64,000 bases of DNA from NCBI RefSeq assembly GCF_029218125.1, contig NZ_JARFXX010000004.1, positions 186,001-250,000 on the forward strand, written 5' to 3'. This stretch comes from Oscillibacter faecalis_A. Its GTDB lineage: Bacteria; Bacillota; Clostridia; Oscillospirales; Oscillospiraceae. Below, in pieces: positions 1 to 7,515 of the stretch (the stretch's first letter is position 1; each line of letters opens with the position of its first letter). The position numbers were made by a program, and so were the translations under genes. The notes under the pieces were generated by a model. That model had not been told where the DNA came from. It made no database searches and saw only the letters and a list, made by a program, of their open reading frames with translations.

Positions 1-1
1 C

Positions 2-481
2 ATCCGCAAGCAGCAGGAGCTGGACGCTCTGACCACCCGTGACCGGGAGCTGGATATGCTCTTTGAACGGCTCTATGAGGACAATGTAGCGGGAAAGATC
101 GACGATGCCCGGTTTGCCAAAATGTCCAAACGCTATGAACAAGAGCAGGGCGAAAACGCAAAGAAAATCAAAGCTCTGCGGCTGGAGCTGAAAAAGGACG
201 AGAGCAAGCGCATGGACATTGACGATTTCCTTGAAACGGTACGGCGGTACACGGATGCGACTACCATTACAAAGCGCATGGTCGCGGAACTGATCGACCA
301 TATCGAGGTGTACCACGCTGAAAAGCAGGACGGCATTACCAACCAGCGCGTCGTTATTCACTATAACTGCATCGGTGCCTTTGATGTGCCGGATCGCCGG
401 AAGATCCCGGAGGCCGACATTATCATGGAAACAAGAAAAGGCGTAGCACTCAGCTACGCCCCGGAACAGGTTGCAGTATAG
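2..481 (+). CDS. C-terminal part of a DUF4368-type large serine recombinase (partial, cut by window edge)
   Basis: The frame is open from the first complete codon at position 2, so the N-terminal resolvase and recombinase domains lie outside the window. What remains is a charged coiled-coil stretch (about residues 1-80, rich in Lys/Glu/Arg) followed by a segment with TKRMVAELIDHIEVYHAEK and VVIHYNCIGAFDVP, typical of the DUF4368 C-terminal region of TnpX/Tn1549-type site-specific recombinases. Such enzymes excise and integrate conjugative or mobilizable elements without host factors. A GGAGGT sequence overlaps the stop and serves the next gene, so the two are coupled. This marks the end of an integrated element. 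The family call is confident; which element it belongs to cannot be told from this fragment. Confidence 0.85.
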   Translation: MRKQQELDALTTRDRELDMLFERLYEDNVAGKIDDARFAKMSKRYEQEQGENAKKIKALRLELKKDESKRMDIDDFLETVRRYTDATTITKRMVAELIDHIEVYHAEKQDGITNQRVVIHYNCIGAFDVPDRRKIPEADIIMETRKGVALSYAPEQVAV

Positions 482-494
482 GAGGTACGACACG

Positions 495-845
495 ATGAAA
501 GCCTATTTCTATTGCCGCGTCGCTCGCGATGATAGCTTTTCTTTGGAACGGCAGGCCGAGGAGCTTCGCCGCTATGCGAAGCAAGCCGGGTACACCATCG
601 TTGGTGCTGCCGCCGAGCATGGCTCTGGAATGACCCTTGACCGTCCGGCTTTGCAAGAGGTGATGGAGGCTGTTCTTGCCGGAAAGGTGGATGTGGTGCT
701 GATAAGCAGCCTTGACCGTATAGGGCGGGATTGGGGCATGACAAAGCAGTACATCGACCTGCTGACCGAGCATAAGGTCAAGCTGCTGTGCCTGCGGGAA
801 CGGGTGAGCACCGACAGCTCCGGCTTTTCACCATTTTCTACATAA
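495..845 (+). CDS. Small resolvase-like protein with the catalytic serine replaced
   Basis: A 116-residue protein made only of a serine-recombinase N-terminal (resolvase) domain. The ATG at 495 follows GGAGGT at 481-486. It opens with MKAYFYCRVARDDSFSLERQ, matching the usual Y-x-R-V-S...Q motif except that the nucleophilic Ser position is Ala (residue 10). The second active-site motif SSLDRIGRD is kept. It has no DNA-binding C-terminal domain. It sits 13 nt after the large recombinase and probably acts with it as an accessory or regulatory protein, not as a recombinase itself (inference). The last residues (SGFSPFST) run to a stop that lies inside the tRNA terminator, so its true C-terminus may have been formed at the element/chromosome junction. 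Confidence 0.75.
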   Translation: MKAYFYCRVARDDSFSLERQAEELRRYAKQAGYTIVGAAAEHGSGMTLDRPALQEVMEAVLAGKVDVVLISSLDRIGRDWGMTKQYIDLLTEHKVKLLCLRERVSTDSSGFSPFST

Positions 846-896
846 AAAAGCAGAGTGTCCATTACAGGATACTCAGATCCTATAAGGACACTCTGC
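844..896 (-). terminator. Rho-independent terminator of tRNA-Pro
   Basis: Inverted repeat GCAGAGTGTCC (850-860) / GGACACTCTGC (886-896), followed on the minus strand by six T (844-849). It lies immediately 3' of the tRNA on the minus strand. Confidence 0.85.
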
Positions 897-897
897 A

Positions 898-973
<76 letters not shown>

Positions 974-1003
974 ATAAGCTGAACTCTCGAAGTCAGCTTA
1001 TAC

Positions 1004-1032
1004 ATACTAACATAGTTTTCCGCAGAATGCAA
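1004..1032 (-). promoter_or_regulatory. Promoter of tRNA-Pro
   Basis: Minus strand TTGCAT (1027-1032), 17-nt spacer, TAGTAT (1004-1009), about 30 nt before the tRNA. The leader between contains the inverted repeat TAAGCTGA/TCAGCTTA (975-1000). Confidence 0.65.
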
Positions 1033-1083
1033 GCCCTATTTTCAAAAAAGTCGAAAAATTTTGAAAATTAAGACCGGCGGGGA

Positions 1084-1323
1084 TCAAGTGTCTCGCCCAT
1101 CTGCTTCTACCAGAGTAAAACGTGGGCCGTGATAACCGTCGCGGTCCACGATCTCGCACCACATAGAGGCGGGACGTACCCAAATGCCGCGTTGGCCGTA
1201 GAGCGCCTGATAGACCACCATGGGTTCCATGGTTTCAGAATGATGGGCAACATACAAAAGCCGGTATTCATTACCCTTGAAGTGCCGGTACCGGCCGGGA
1301 AGAAGCGCAGGCAGAGCGTCCAT
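1084..1323 (-). CDS. DUF1653 domain protein
   Basis: A 79-residue protein that consists of a single DUF1653 domain: GRYRHFKGNEYRLLYVAHHS, then VVYQALYG and RPASMWCE, the characteristic conserved blocks of this family. The function of the family is not established. The start has GGAGGT at good spacing (minus strand, just above 1323). It follows ribokinase by 20 nt on the same strand and is very likely in one transcript with it. No signal peptide or membrane segment. Confidence 0.85.
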   Translation of the reverse strand: MDALPALLPGRYRHFKGNEYRLLYVAHHSETMEPMVVYQALYGQRGIWVRPASMWCEIVDRDGYHGPRFTLVEADGRDT

Positions 1324-1343
1324 AAAATACCTCCGTTTATGGT

Positions 1344-2342
1344 TTAGCGCAAAGCGCGGAACGGTGCGGGATCAAGAGTGCTGCCACGCTCCTGCATCAG
1401 GGTTAGAACCTCGTCCAGCATGGGAAGGGAGGGCATGGCGCCCAGACGGGAGACCGTGATGGCGGCGGTGTGGCTGGCAAAGGTCAGCGCATCGTCCGCT
1501 GAAAGGCCGATGGAAAGCCCAACGGACAGAGCTCCCACAAAAGAGTCCCCGGCTGCGGTGGGGTCGGCTACGTGCTCCATGCGGACGCAGGGGATGTACC
1601 GGGGGCCGGATGGCTCCGCCACAGCGGAGCCGAAGCCCCCAAGTGTGATGACCGTATGTGCGACGCCCTTGGCGCGCAGTGCTGCGGCAATGGCCCGAAG
1701 GTCCGCGTCCAGAGGGCCTGTTTCCTCTATGCGGAGCGGTAAATGGGTCTCCTGTGAGGCTTCCTGCTCATTGGGAATCAGCCACGAGACCAGACTGAGC
1801 AGAGTATCATTCAGCTCTGCCGCCGGGGCGGGGTTCAGGATAACAGGCACACCGGCCTCCCTGGCAAACCGGGCCACAGCCAGATTGACCTCCAGAGGAA
1901 TTTCGAGCTGTAACAGCACAAGGTCATACTCCGCGATTTGTTCCCGCAGCCATGACACCTCAGATGCCTTCAGCGTCAGGTTAGCGCCGGGAATGACGAT
2001 GATGCGGTTCTGGGCCGTGTGGCCGGAAACAGCCAGCGTTACATGGCCTACGCCGGAGTGGCAGTCCGGACGAACGATGACATGGCCGGTATCCACGCCT
2101 GCATTTTGCAGCGGTTCCAAGAGCTGGCGGCCAAACAGATCATCCCCCACGCAGCCGACCATTGTGACCTCCGCGCCCAGCCGCGCACACTGAAGGGCCT
2201 GATTGGCGCCCTTGCCGCCGGGGGCGGTGTGGAAGGACTTCCCGTAAACCGTTTGTCCGGGGCCGGGGACTTGCTCCGTTGTGGCGATGACATCCATAAC
2301 AAAGCTGCCGACAACCAAAATGCGGGGTTTCTGATGTACCAT
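1344..2342 (-). CDS. rbsK: Ribokinase (PfkB family sugar kinase)
   Basis: Predicted to phosphorylate D-ribose (or a related sugar) with ATP in the cytosol. The 332-residue protein has the PfkB N-terminal block with GGKGANQAL at residues 42-50 and the C-terminal anion-hole/catalytic block DPTAAGDSF at 260-268, with Asp266 as the likely base. These and the N-terminal GSFVMD motif are typical of ribokinase. AGGAG precedes the ATG by 7 nt. It is the first gene of a two-gene unit with the DUF1653 protein. No ribose transporter or deoxyribose gene is adjacent, so the sugar specificity is inferred from the motif pattern only. Confidence 0.85.
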   Translation of the reverse strand: MVHQKPRILVVGSFVMDVIATTEQVPGPGQTVYGKSFHTAPGGKGANQALQCARLGAEVTMVGCVGDDLFGRQLLEPLQNAGVDTGHVIVRPDCHSGVGHVTLAVSGHTAQNRIIVIPGANLTLKASEVSWLREQIAEYDLVLLQLEIPLEVNLAVARFAREAGVPVILNPAPAAELNDTLLSLVSWLIPNEQEASQETHLPLRIEETGPLDADLRAIAAALRAKGVAHTVITLGGFGSAVAEPSGPRYIPCVRMEHVADPTAAGDSFVGALSVGLSIGLSADDALTFASHTAAITVSRLGAMPSLPMLDEVLTLMQERGSTLDPAPFRALR

Positions 2343-2394
2343 AGCATAGCTCCTGCTCTACAGAGGATCACGGCCTCTGACGTACTTTATTCAT

Positions 2395-2422
2395 ATTATA
2401 GCGGATTGGGAAAAAGATACAA
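2395..2422 (-). promoter_or_regulatory. Promoter of ribokinase unit
   Basis: Minus strand TTGTAT (2417-2422), 16-nt spacer, TATAAT (2395-2400), about 50 nt before the ribokinase start. Confidence 0.6.
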
Positions 2423-2522
2423 GAGCTTTCTGAAAAAGCCGCCGGAAAACGATTAAATAAATATACAATCTTCACTATGAAAAGTGGAAAGGCAAAGGCC
2501 TGTTCCGGCGCGTGAAAATAAA

Positions 2523-2563
2523 ATTCCGTCTGCGGACAGCCTCTCGGAGTCCGCAGACGGAAT
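2523..2563 (-). terminator. Terminator after the membrane protein at 2570-3472
   Basis: 15-bp inverted repeat ATTCCGTCTGCGGAC (2523-2537) / GTCCGCAGACGGAAT (2549-2563). The minus strand continues with TTTATTTT; the plus strand also has a T-run, so it may work both ways. Confidence 0.75.
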
Positions 2564-2569
2564 GATTTT

Positions 2570-3472
2570 TTACGGTTTATCATCGGTGGCGTCGGGTGTT
2601 GCCTCGGGAGCGGCGCTGTTTCCACTTTCCCGGGCCTGACGCAGATAATCCTGCTCCGCTGTTTTCTTGCTGGGGACGAAGCTCTGGGCCGGCGTCCGTT
2701 TTGTGCCCTTGCTGCGGGCGTAGAAAAAGCCGGTGACGGAGAATACCACAGCGCCCACGAAATTCACCAGCAGGTCCTTCATAGTGTCAATGAGGCCGAT
2801 GTCCAGATAGCCGCCCATTCCAAGCTCCTCACCGTTGATGACTACATCGTAAATCCCCTTCACCGCTACCACCTTGTTGCTGCGGGTGGGGTCTAGACTG
2901 GCGGAGTAAATGGCGTTGATGACGGTATCCCGCTGCATATCGGAGTGGAAGAACCAGTCCATGCCGAACTCGAAAAACTCCCACAGGACGCCGATGGTCA
3001 TGGAAAAGCAAAAGGCCACCAGAGCCAAAAAGAAGGGCGAGAGGTCAAAGGTGAGCTTTTCGTTGTCATTGAGCAGCAGAACCATGGAAAAGCCAACGGC
3101 TGCGGCCAGAAAGCCGTTGATGGTGTGGAGCATGGTGTCCCAGTTGGGGACGTTGACATAGAAGGCGTTGACCTCGCCCAAAATCTCCGCCGCGAAAATG
3201 AAGCAGAGAATGGTGATCTCCAGCGGCGGAGGCAGCTCGATTCGCAGCCGCACCTGCACCCAGCTTGGGACGTACAGCAGAGCGATGGTCAGCACGCAGA
3301 AAAACGCGCCCTCATAGTTGTGCAGAAAAATCTGGCGCACCAGCGTGATGATGACCAGCACCCGCAGTGTGTAAAAGACGATGAAGGAGCTTTTGTGCTC
3401 TCGAAGCTCCTGTGCCATGGCCTGCTTAAAGGTTTTTTTCAGCCAGCCGCGTTCCTTTTTCATTTTCTTCAA
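2570..3472 (-). CDS. Multi-pass membrane protein, DUF2238/YjdF-like
   Basis: A 300-residue protein with a basic N-terminus, about six hydrophobic segments between residues 30 and 250, and a hydrophilic C-terminal tail rich in Ala/Pro/Asp. Conserved-looking polar blocks are NWDTMLHTINGFLAA, GVLWEFFEFGMDWF and LIDTMKDLLVNFVGA; the W-D-T-x-x-H and W-E-F-x-E-x motifs resemble the DUF2238 (YjdF) inner-membrane family. No enzymatic role is established for that family. It stands alone between two terminated units. The family assignment is by motif resemblance and is moderate; the membrane topology is clear. Confidence 0.6.
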   Translation of the reverse strand: MKKMKKERGWLKKTFKQAMAQELREHKSSFIVFYTLRVLVIITLVRQIFLHNYEGAFFCVLTIALLYVPSWVQVRLRIELPPPLEITILCFIFAAEILGEVNAFYVNVPNWDTMLHTINGFLAAAVGFSMVLLLNDNEKLTFDLSPFFLALVAFCFSMTIGVLWEFFEFGMDWFFHSDMQRDTVINAIYSASLDPTRSNKVVAVKGIYDVVINGEELGMGGYLDIGLIDTMKDLLVNFVGAVVFSVTGFFYARSKGTKRTPAQSFVPSKKTAEQDYLRQARESGNSAAPEATPDATDDKP

Positions 3473-3544
3473 TCATTTCTCCGTTCCGGCAGTCGCCTGT
3501 TTTTTGTAGTATCTTAACATAAGTTCTGCTGTAAAGCAAGGCGC

Positions 3545-4378
3545 TCAATCGGAATCGGGGCGGCTCATGAGGCCAAGCTGGTAAAAGGCAACGGCGCTGG
3601 CGGCGGCCACATTCAGAGAATCGACACCGTGGCTCATGGGAATCATCACGGTGTAGTCACAGTGGGCGATGGTGTCGGCGACAAGACCATCTCCCTCGGT
3701 CCCCATGACAACGGCCAGCTTGGGCTCGGCGGCAAGGCGGGCATCATTCAGGCGGATGGAGTCGGCCCGCAGCGCCATGGCGGCGGTTTTGAAGCCGTAT
3801 TGGTGCAGCAGCGCAGTCCAGTCCGCGTCCTCCGGCAGATAGGTCCACGGTACGAGGAAGACGTTTCCCATGCTCACCCGGCTGGACCGGCGATACAGCG
3901 GATCGCTGCCGGCGGCGGTGAGGAGCACGGCGTCCATTCCCAGCGCGGCGGCGGAGCGGAAAATCGCGCCGATATTCGTGGGGTTCATCACGTTTTCCAG
4001 CACGGCGATGCGCCGCGCCTTGGCGCAGATCGCCTCTACTGTAGGCAGCGGAGGCCGCCGCATGGCACAGAGCATCCCCCGGGTCAGGTGAAAGCCGGTG
4101 AGCTGGGTCAGAACCTCCAGCTCCGCCGCGTAGACCGGAATATCGGCGGTACAGCGCTCCAGCAGCGCCGCACCCTTGCCGGTGGTGTGCCTAGTCTCCA
4201 TCAGAAACGAGACCGGCACGCAGCCAGCGTCCAGCGCCCGGCCGATGACCAGCGGACTTTCCGCCACGAACAGGGCGTTGGCCGGGTCGGCCCGGTTCAG
4301 GAGCTGGTTTTCGGTCAGGCGGGCGTAAATGTCCAACTCCGGGGCTTGAAAATCGGTGATGGGGATCATATGAGCCAT
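3545..4378 (-). CDS. SpoU/TrmH-family RNA 2'-O-methyltransferase
   Basis: Predicted S-adenosylmethionine-dependent 2'-O-methylation of tRNA or rRNA. It has a substrate-binding N-terminal part and a C-terminal SPOUT (trefoil-knot) domain with the three usual motifs: ENVMNPTNIGAIFRSAAALG (motif 1, Asn and Arg kept), AVVMGTEGDGL (motif 2) and IPMSHGVDSLNVAAAS (motif 3). The ATG at 4378 is chosen over one 33 nt upstream because AGGAGG lies 6 nt before it. The protein is 277 residues. The target nucleotide cannot be read from sequence. Confidence 0.85.
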   Translation of the reverse strand: MAHMIPITDFQAPELDIYARLTENQLLNRADPANALFVAESPLVIGRALDAGCVPVSFLMETRHTTGKGAALLERCTADIPVYAAELEVLTQLTGFHLTRGMLCAMRRPPLPTVEAICAKARRIAVLENVMNPTNIGAIFRSAAALGMDAVLLTAAGSDPLYRRSSRVSMGNVFLVPWTYLPEDADWTALLHQYGFKTAAMALRADSIRLNDARLAAEPKLAVVMGTEGDGLVADTIAHCDYTVMIPMSHGVDSLNVAAASAVAFYQLGLMSRPDSD

Positions 4379-4448
4379 AGCGGGCCTCCTGATGGTAATG
4401 TCAATTTCCATTCATTATATAGGAAGCGGGCCCGAAAGGCAAGGCATG

Positions 4449-4477
4449 AAAAAGCTCCCCCGCCAAGGGCGGAGGAG
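4449..4477 (-). terminator. Terminator of the PAP2 gene at 4484-5170
   Basis: GC-rich hairpin (about 4454-4477, GCTCC..CGCC/GGCGG..GGAGC) followed on the minus strand by five T (4449-4453). Confidence 0.7.
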
Positions 4478-4483
4478 CGGAGG

Positions 4484-5170
4484 CTACAGGACCGTGCGCT
4501 TTTGCATGACCGCCGGTGCGGGCAGCGCATGATGGGCGGGCAGGGGATAGATCATGGGGTACGCCGCGGCGCAGACCAGCAGCCCGGCCAGCACGTCCAG
4601 AACAGAGTGCTGCTTTAGAAACACCGTGGATATGCTGATGAGCACCGTGAGGATAAATACCGTCAGACGGATGGGCGGCTTAGAAAGCATTCGAGAATCC
4701 CGGGCGGCGAAGTACACGGCGAAAGAGCCGATGACATGGATAGAGGGGCAGACGTTGGTATTGGTATCCGAGCGGTACAGCATGGACACCAGCCGCGTCA
4801 GGACATCATTGCCGGAGAGAACAGGCCTTAAATGCTGACAGTTGGGAAAAAGCCAATATGTCAGCAGGGCGAAGGAATATGTCAGGATAATGAATTTCAT
4901 CATCCGCCGGAAGGCGGGAACATCCCGCAGGGCGGTCCAAGCCAGCATCCCCGCCACAAAAAGGAACCAGAAAACGTAGGGAATTACAAACCAGCGGCAA
5001 AAGGGAATCATAGCGTCCAGCGCGCAGCGCATAGGGTGATAATAGACTGGCGGGCGGAGGTGCTCCAGCGCATAGAAGGTAAGGCTGAACAGCGGCCAGA
5101 ACAGCAGCAGCCGCAGATGGCCGAAGCGCCGGAGGTCCGGCAGCTGCGCAAAGCGGTGAAACGGGTGCAT
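4484..5170 (-). CDS. PAP2-superfamily membrane phosphatase
   Basis: A 228-residue membrane protein with five or six hydrophobic helices. The PAP2 motifs are partly visible: CPSIHVIGSFAVY (equivalent to PSGH) and STVFLKQHSVLDVLAGLL (equivalent to SR..xxH..D), the second with the catalytic His followed by D. Family members dephosphorylate lipid phosphates such as undecaprenyl pyrophosphate or phosphatidate, or act as inositol-phosphorylceramide-type transferases. The first motif has SIH in place of SGH, which is common in the AUR1-like/IPCS branch. It diverges from the VanW gene. Specific substrate unknown. Confidence 0.75.
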   Translation of the reverse strand: MHPFHRFAQLPDLRRFGHLRLLLFWPLFSLTFYALEHLRPPVYYHPMRCALDAMIPFCRWFVIPYVFWFLFVAGMLAWTALRDVPAFRRMMKFIILTYSFALLTYWLFPNCQHLRPVLSGNDVLTRLVSMLYRSDTNTNVCPSIHVIGSFAVYFAARDSRMLSKPPIRLTVFILTVLISISTVFLKQHSVLDVLAGLLVCAAAYPMIYPLPAHHALPAPAVMQKRTVL

Positions 5171-5337
5171 GAAAAACCTCCTCTCTGGTTTTGTACGGGG
5201 AGATTATAGGAGGTTCTGTCAAAAAAAGAATGAATAATCTTTTAACATTTTCTGAACAAAGCACGATTGTTACCGCTTTGTTGTGGATTTGGAGCGGGCA
5301 GTATGGCATACTAAGAAAAATGAAAGGGGGAGACGTT

Positions 5338-6174
5338 GTGGATACGAAGATGGATCTGCGCCCGCCCATCCGACGCAGCTGGCTGCGCCTGCGGCTGGGA
5401 AAGGCGTATTACACCGGAAAACGATATCTGCTGTGGTGTTCGCCCAAGTACCGTTGGGCAAAGATTCGGAGGGAAGAGCGGCTCCCCTGCGTCCAGTTCT
5501 CCCACGCCACGCCGCTTATGCGTCACCTCCGGGGAGAAGAAATGGCCTGGCAGGAGAATAAGGTGACGAACCTGAATCTGGCCGTGAAGCGATTGGACGG
5601 ACTGATTCTGCATCCCGGCGAGACCTTCAGCTATTGGAAGCTTATCGGAAAACCCACCGCCCGAAAGGGCTACAAGGAGGGCATGGTGCTGTTTCTGGGA
5701 CAGATCGGCGGGGATATTGGCGGTGGGCTGTGCCAGCTGTCCAATCTGATTTTCTGGATGACCCTCCACACACCCCTGACGGTGACAGAGCGCTACCGCC
5801 ACTCTCATGACGTGTTCCCGGACGCCAACCGCACCCAGCCCTTCGGCAGCGGGGCCACCTGTGCCTATCCCCACCGGGATCTCATGATCCGCAATGACAC
5901 GGACCGTCCGTATCAGCTGTGCCTGCGGGTGGGGGAGACCCATCTGGAGGGGGCATGGTATTCCGTGGAGCCGCCCGCTCTCCGCTTCCGGGTTCTGGAA
6001 CGGGATGCCCGAATCGACCAGGCCGCCTGGGGCGGCTATATCCGGCACAACCAGCTTTGGCGGGAGGTGTATGGCCTGTCCGGTGCGCTTTTGGAGGAGC
6101 AGTACCTCTGCACCAACGATGCCATCATGATGTACAGCCCCCTGCTGCCAGCCGCGCCTGCGGATGGCGAATGA
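5338..6174 (+). CDS. VanW family protein
   Basis: A VanW-like protein of about 278 residues, named after a gene found in vancomycin resistance clusters but of unknown activity. The family core is visible: PGETFSYWKLIGKPTARKGY, GGDIGGGLCQLSNLIFWM and the later AYPHRDLMIRNDTDRPYQL. A GTG at 5338 preceded by AAAGGGGGAG is preferred; the frame is open upstream to 5191 but without a ribosome binding site, and an ATG at 5350 is a further option. No signal peptide is seen. It is followed closely by sfsA (16 nt) and mntP, suggesting a shared transcript. Confidence 0.8.
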   Translation: MDTKMDLRPPIRRSWLRLRLGKAYYTGKRYLLWCSPKYRWAKIRREERLPCVQFSHATPLMRHLRGEEMAWQENKVTNLNLAVKRLDGLILHPGETFSYWKLIGKPTARKGYKEGMVLFLGQIGGDIGGGLCQLSNLIFWMTLHTPLTVTERYRHSHDVFPDANRTQPFGSGATCAYPHRDLMIRNDTDRPYQLCLRVGETHLEGAWYSVEPPALRFRVLERDARIDQAAWGGYIRHNQLWREVYGLSGALLEEQYLCTNDAIMMYSPLLPAAPADGE

Positions 6175-6190
6175 TACGAAGGAGACAGCA

Positions 6191-6871
6191 ATGCACTATC
6201 AGAATGTCCGGGCGGCGAAATTCATCGACCGCCCTAACCGTTTTATCGCCCATGTGGAACTGGACGGCAGCGTGGAGACCGTCCATGTGAAGAATACGGG
6301 CCGCTGCCGGGAGCTTTTAGTGCCGGGGTGTACGGTCTATCTGGAAAAGGGAGCCAATCCCGCTCGGAAAACGGCCTATGACCTCATTGCGGTAGATAAG
6401 GGCGGCATTTTGATCAACATGGACGCGCAGGCGCCGAATAAGGTGTTCCATGAGTGGGCGGCGTCCGGCGGCTTTGCGCCGGAGGTCACCGCTATCCGTC
6501 CGGAGTTCGTCTACGGTGCTTCCCGGCTGGACTTTTGCTTGGAAACGCCCCGTGGACCGCATCTGGTGGAGGTCAAGGGCGTCACACTGGAGGAAAACGG
6601 AAACGCCCTGTTCCCGGACGCCCCCACGGAGCGGGGCGTCAAGCACATCCGGGAGCTGCAGCGGGCTGCGGCGGATGGGCTTGACGCGACACTCTTTTTT
6701 GTGATACAAATAGAAGATATTGCCAGCGTCGCCCCCAATGACGCAACACAGCCCGACTTCGGCTCCGCCCTGCGGGACGCGGCGGCCCATGGGGTGCGGG
6801 TGCTGGCCTATGACTGTGATGTGGCACCGGACTGTCTTAAAATTCGCAGAGAAGTTCCGGTGATCCTGTAG
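6191..6871 (+). CDS. sfsA: SfsA family DNA/RNA nuclease
   Basis: A 226-residue SfsA protein, known in E. coli as sugar fermentation stimulation protein and now described as a nucleic-acid binding nuclease. It has an N-terminal OB-like part (FIAHVELDGSVETVHVKNTG, PGCTVYLEKG) and a C-terminal PD-(D/E)XK-like core with SRLDF, HLVEVKGVTLEENG and FPDAPTERGVKHIREL. The ATG at 6191 follows AAGGAG by a normal distance, so a start 27 nt upstream is rejected. It lies between vanW and mntP in a tight co-directional row. Confidence 0.9.
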   Translation: MHYQNVRAAKFIDRPNRFIAHVELDGSVETVHVKNTGRCRELLVPGCTVYLEKGANPARKTAYDLIAVDKGGILINMDAQAPNKVFHEWAASGGFAPEVTAIRPEFVYGASRLDFCLETPRGPHLVEVKGVTLEENGNALFPDAPTERGVKHIRELQRAAADGLDATLFFVIQIEDIASVAPNDATQPDFGSALRDAAAHGVRVLAYDCDVAPDCLKIRREVPVIL

Positions 6872-6886
6872 GAGGCTTACATCAGT

Positions 6887-7468
6887 ATGGGTTTTCTTGA
6901 GCTGTTCCTCATCGGCGTGGGACTGTCGATGGACGCCTTCGCCGTAGCGATCTGTCAGGGCCTGTCCATGACGAGGATCAAATGGGGCCATGCCTTGACG
7001 GTGGGATTGTATTTCGGCGGCTTTCAGGCGCTTATGCCGTTTATCGGCTGGATGCTGGGCTCTCAGTTCGCGGCCCGAATCCAGAGCTTTGACCACTGGG
7101 TCGCCTTCATCCTGCTGATGCTCATCGGCGGCAATATGCTGCGGGAGGCTCTCTCCGGCGAGGAGGACGAGGCCGAGGACGCCGCCATCGGCGCGGGTCT
7201 GGACCACAAGAAACTTTTTCTCATGGCTATCGCTACCAGCATTGATGCTCTGGCAATCGGAATTACTTTCGCGTTTCTTGATACCGCCATTCTGCCTGCC
7301 TGCGGCATCATCGGCACCACCACGTTCTGCATTTCCCTTGCGGGTGTGGCGGTGGGCTGCTGGTTCGGCGCCCGGTACAAAAAGCGGGCGGAGTTGACCG
7401 GCGGCGTGATCTTGATGCTGCTGGGCGTTAAAATCCTGTTGGAGCATTTGGGACTTATCGGCTTTTAA
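6887..7468 (+). CDS. mntP: Manganese efflux pump MntP
   Basis: A 193-residue membrane protein with two homologous halves of three helices each. Each half has the acidic motif thought to bind the metal: GLSMDAFAVAICQG near the N-terminus and ATSIDALAIGITF in the second half. Members export Mn2+ and protect cells from manganese overload. GGAGG at 6871-6875 gives an 11-nt spacing to the ATG. The 15-nt gap to sfsA leaves no room for a yybP-ykoY manganese riboswitch directly before it, so it is not controlled by an adjacent one. Confidence 0.9.
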   Translation: MGFLELFLIGVGLSMDAFAVAICQGLSMTRIKWGHALTVGLYFGGFQALMPFIGWMLGSQFAARIQSFDHWVAFILLMLIGGNMLREALSGEEDEAEDAAIGAGLDHKKLFLMAIATSIDALAIGITFAFLDTAILPACGIIGTTTFCISLAGVAVGCWFGARYKKRAELTGGVILMLLGVKILLEHLGLIGF

Positions 7469-7515
7469 GTCCTGCGGGCCTGTACGGAACAGAATAATAC
7501 AAAGGAGAATAGAGT

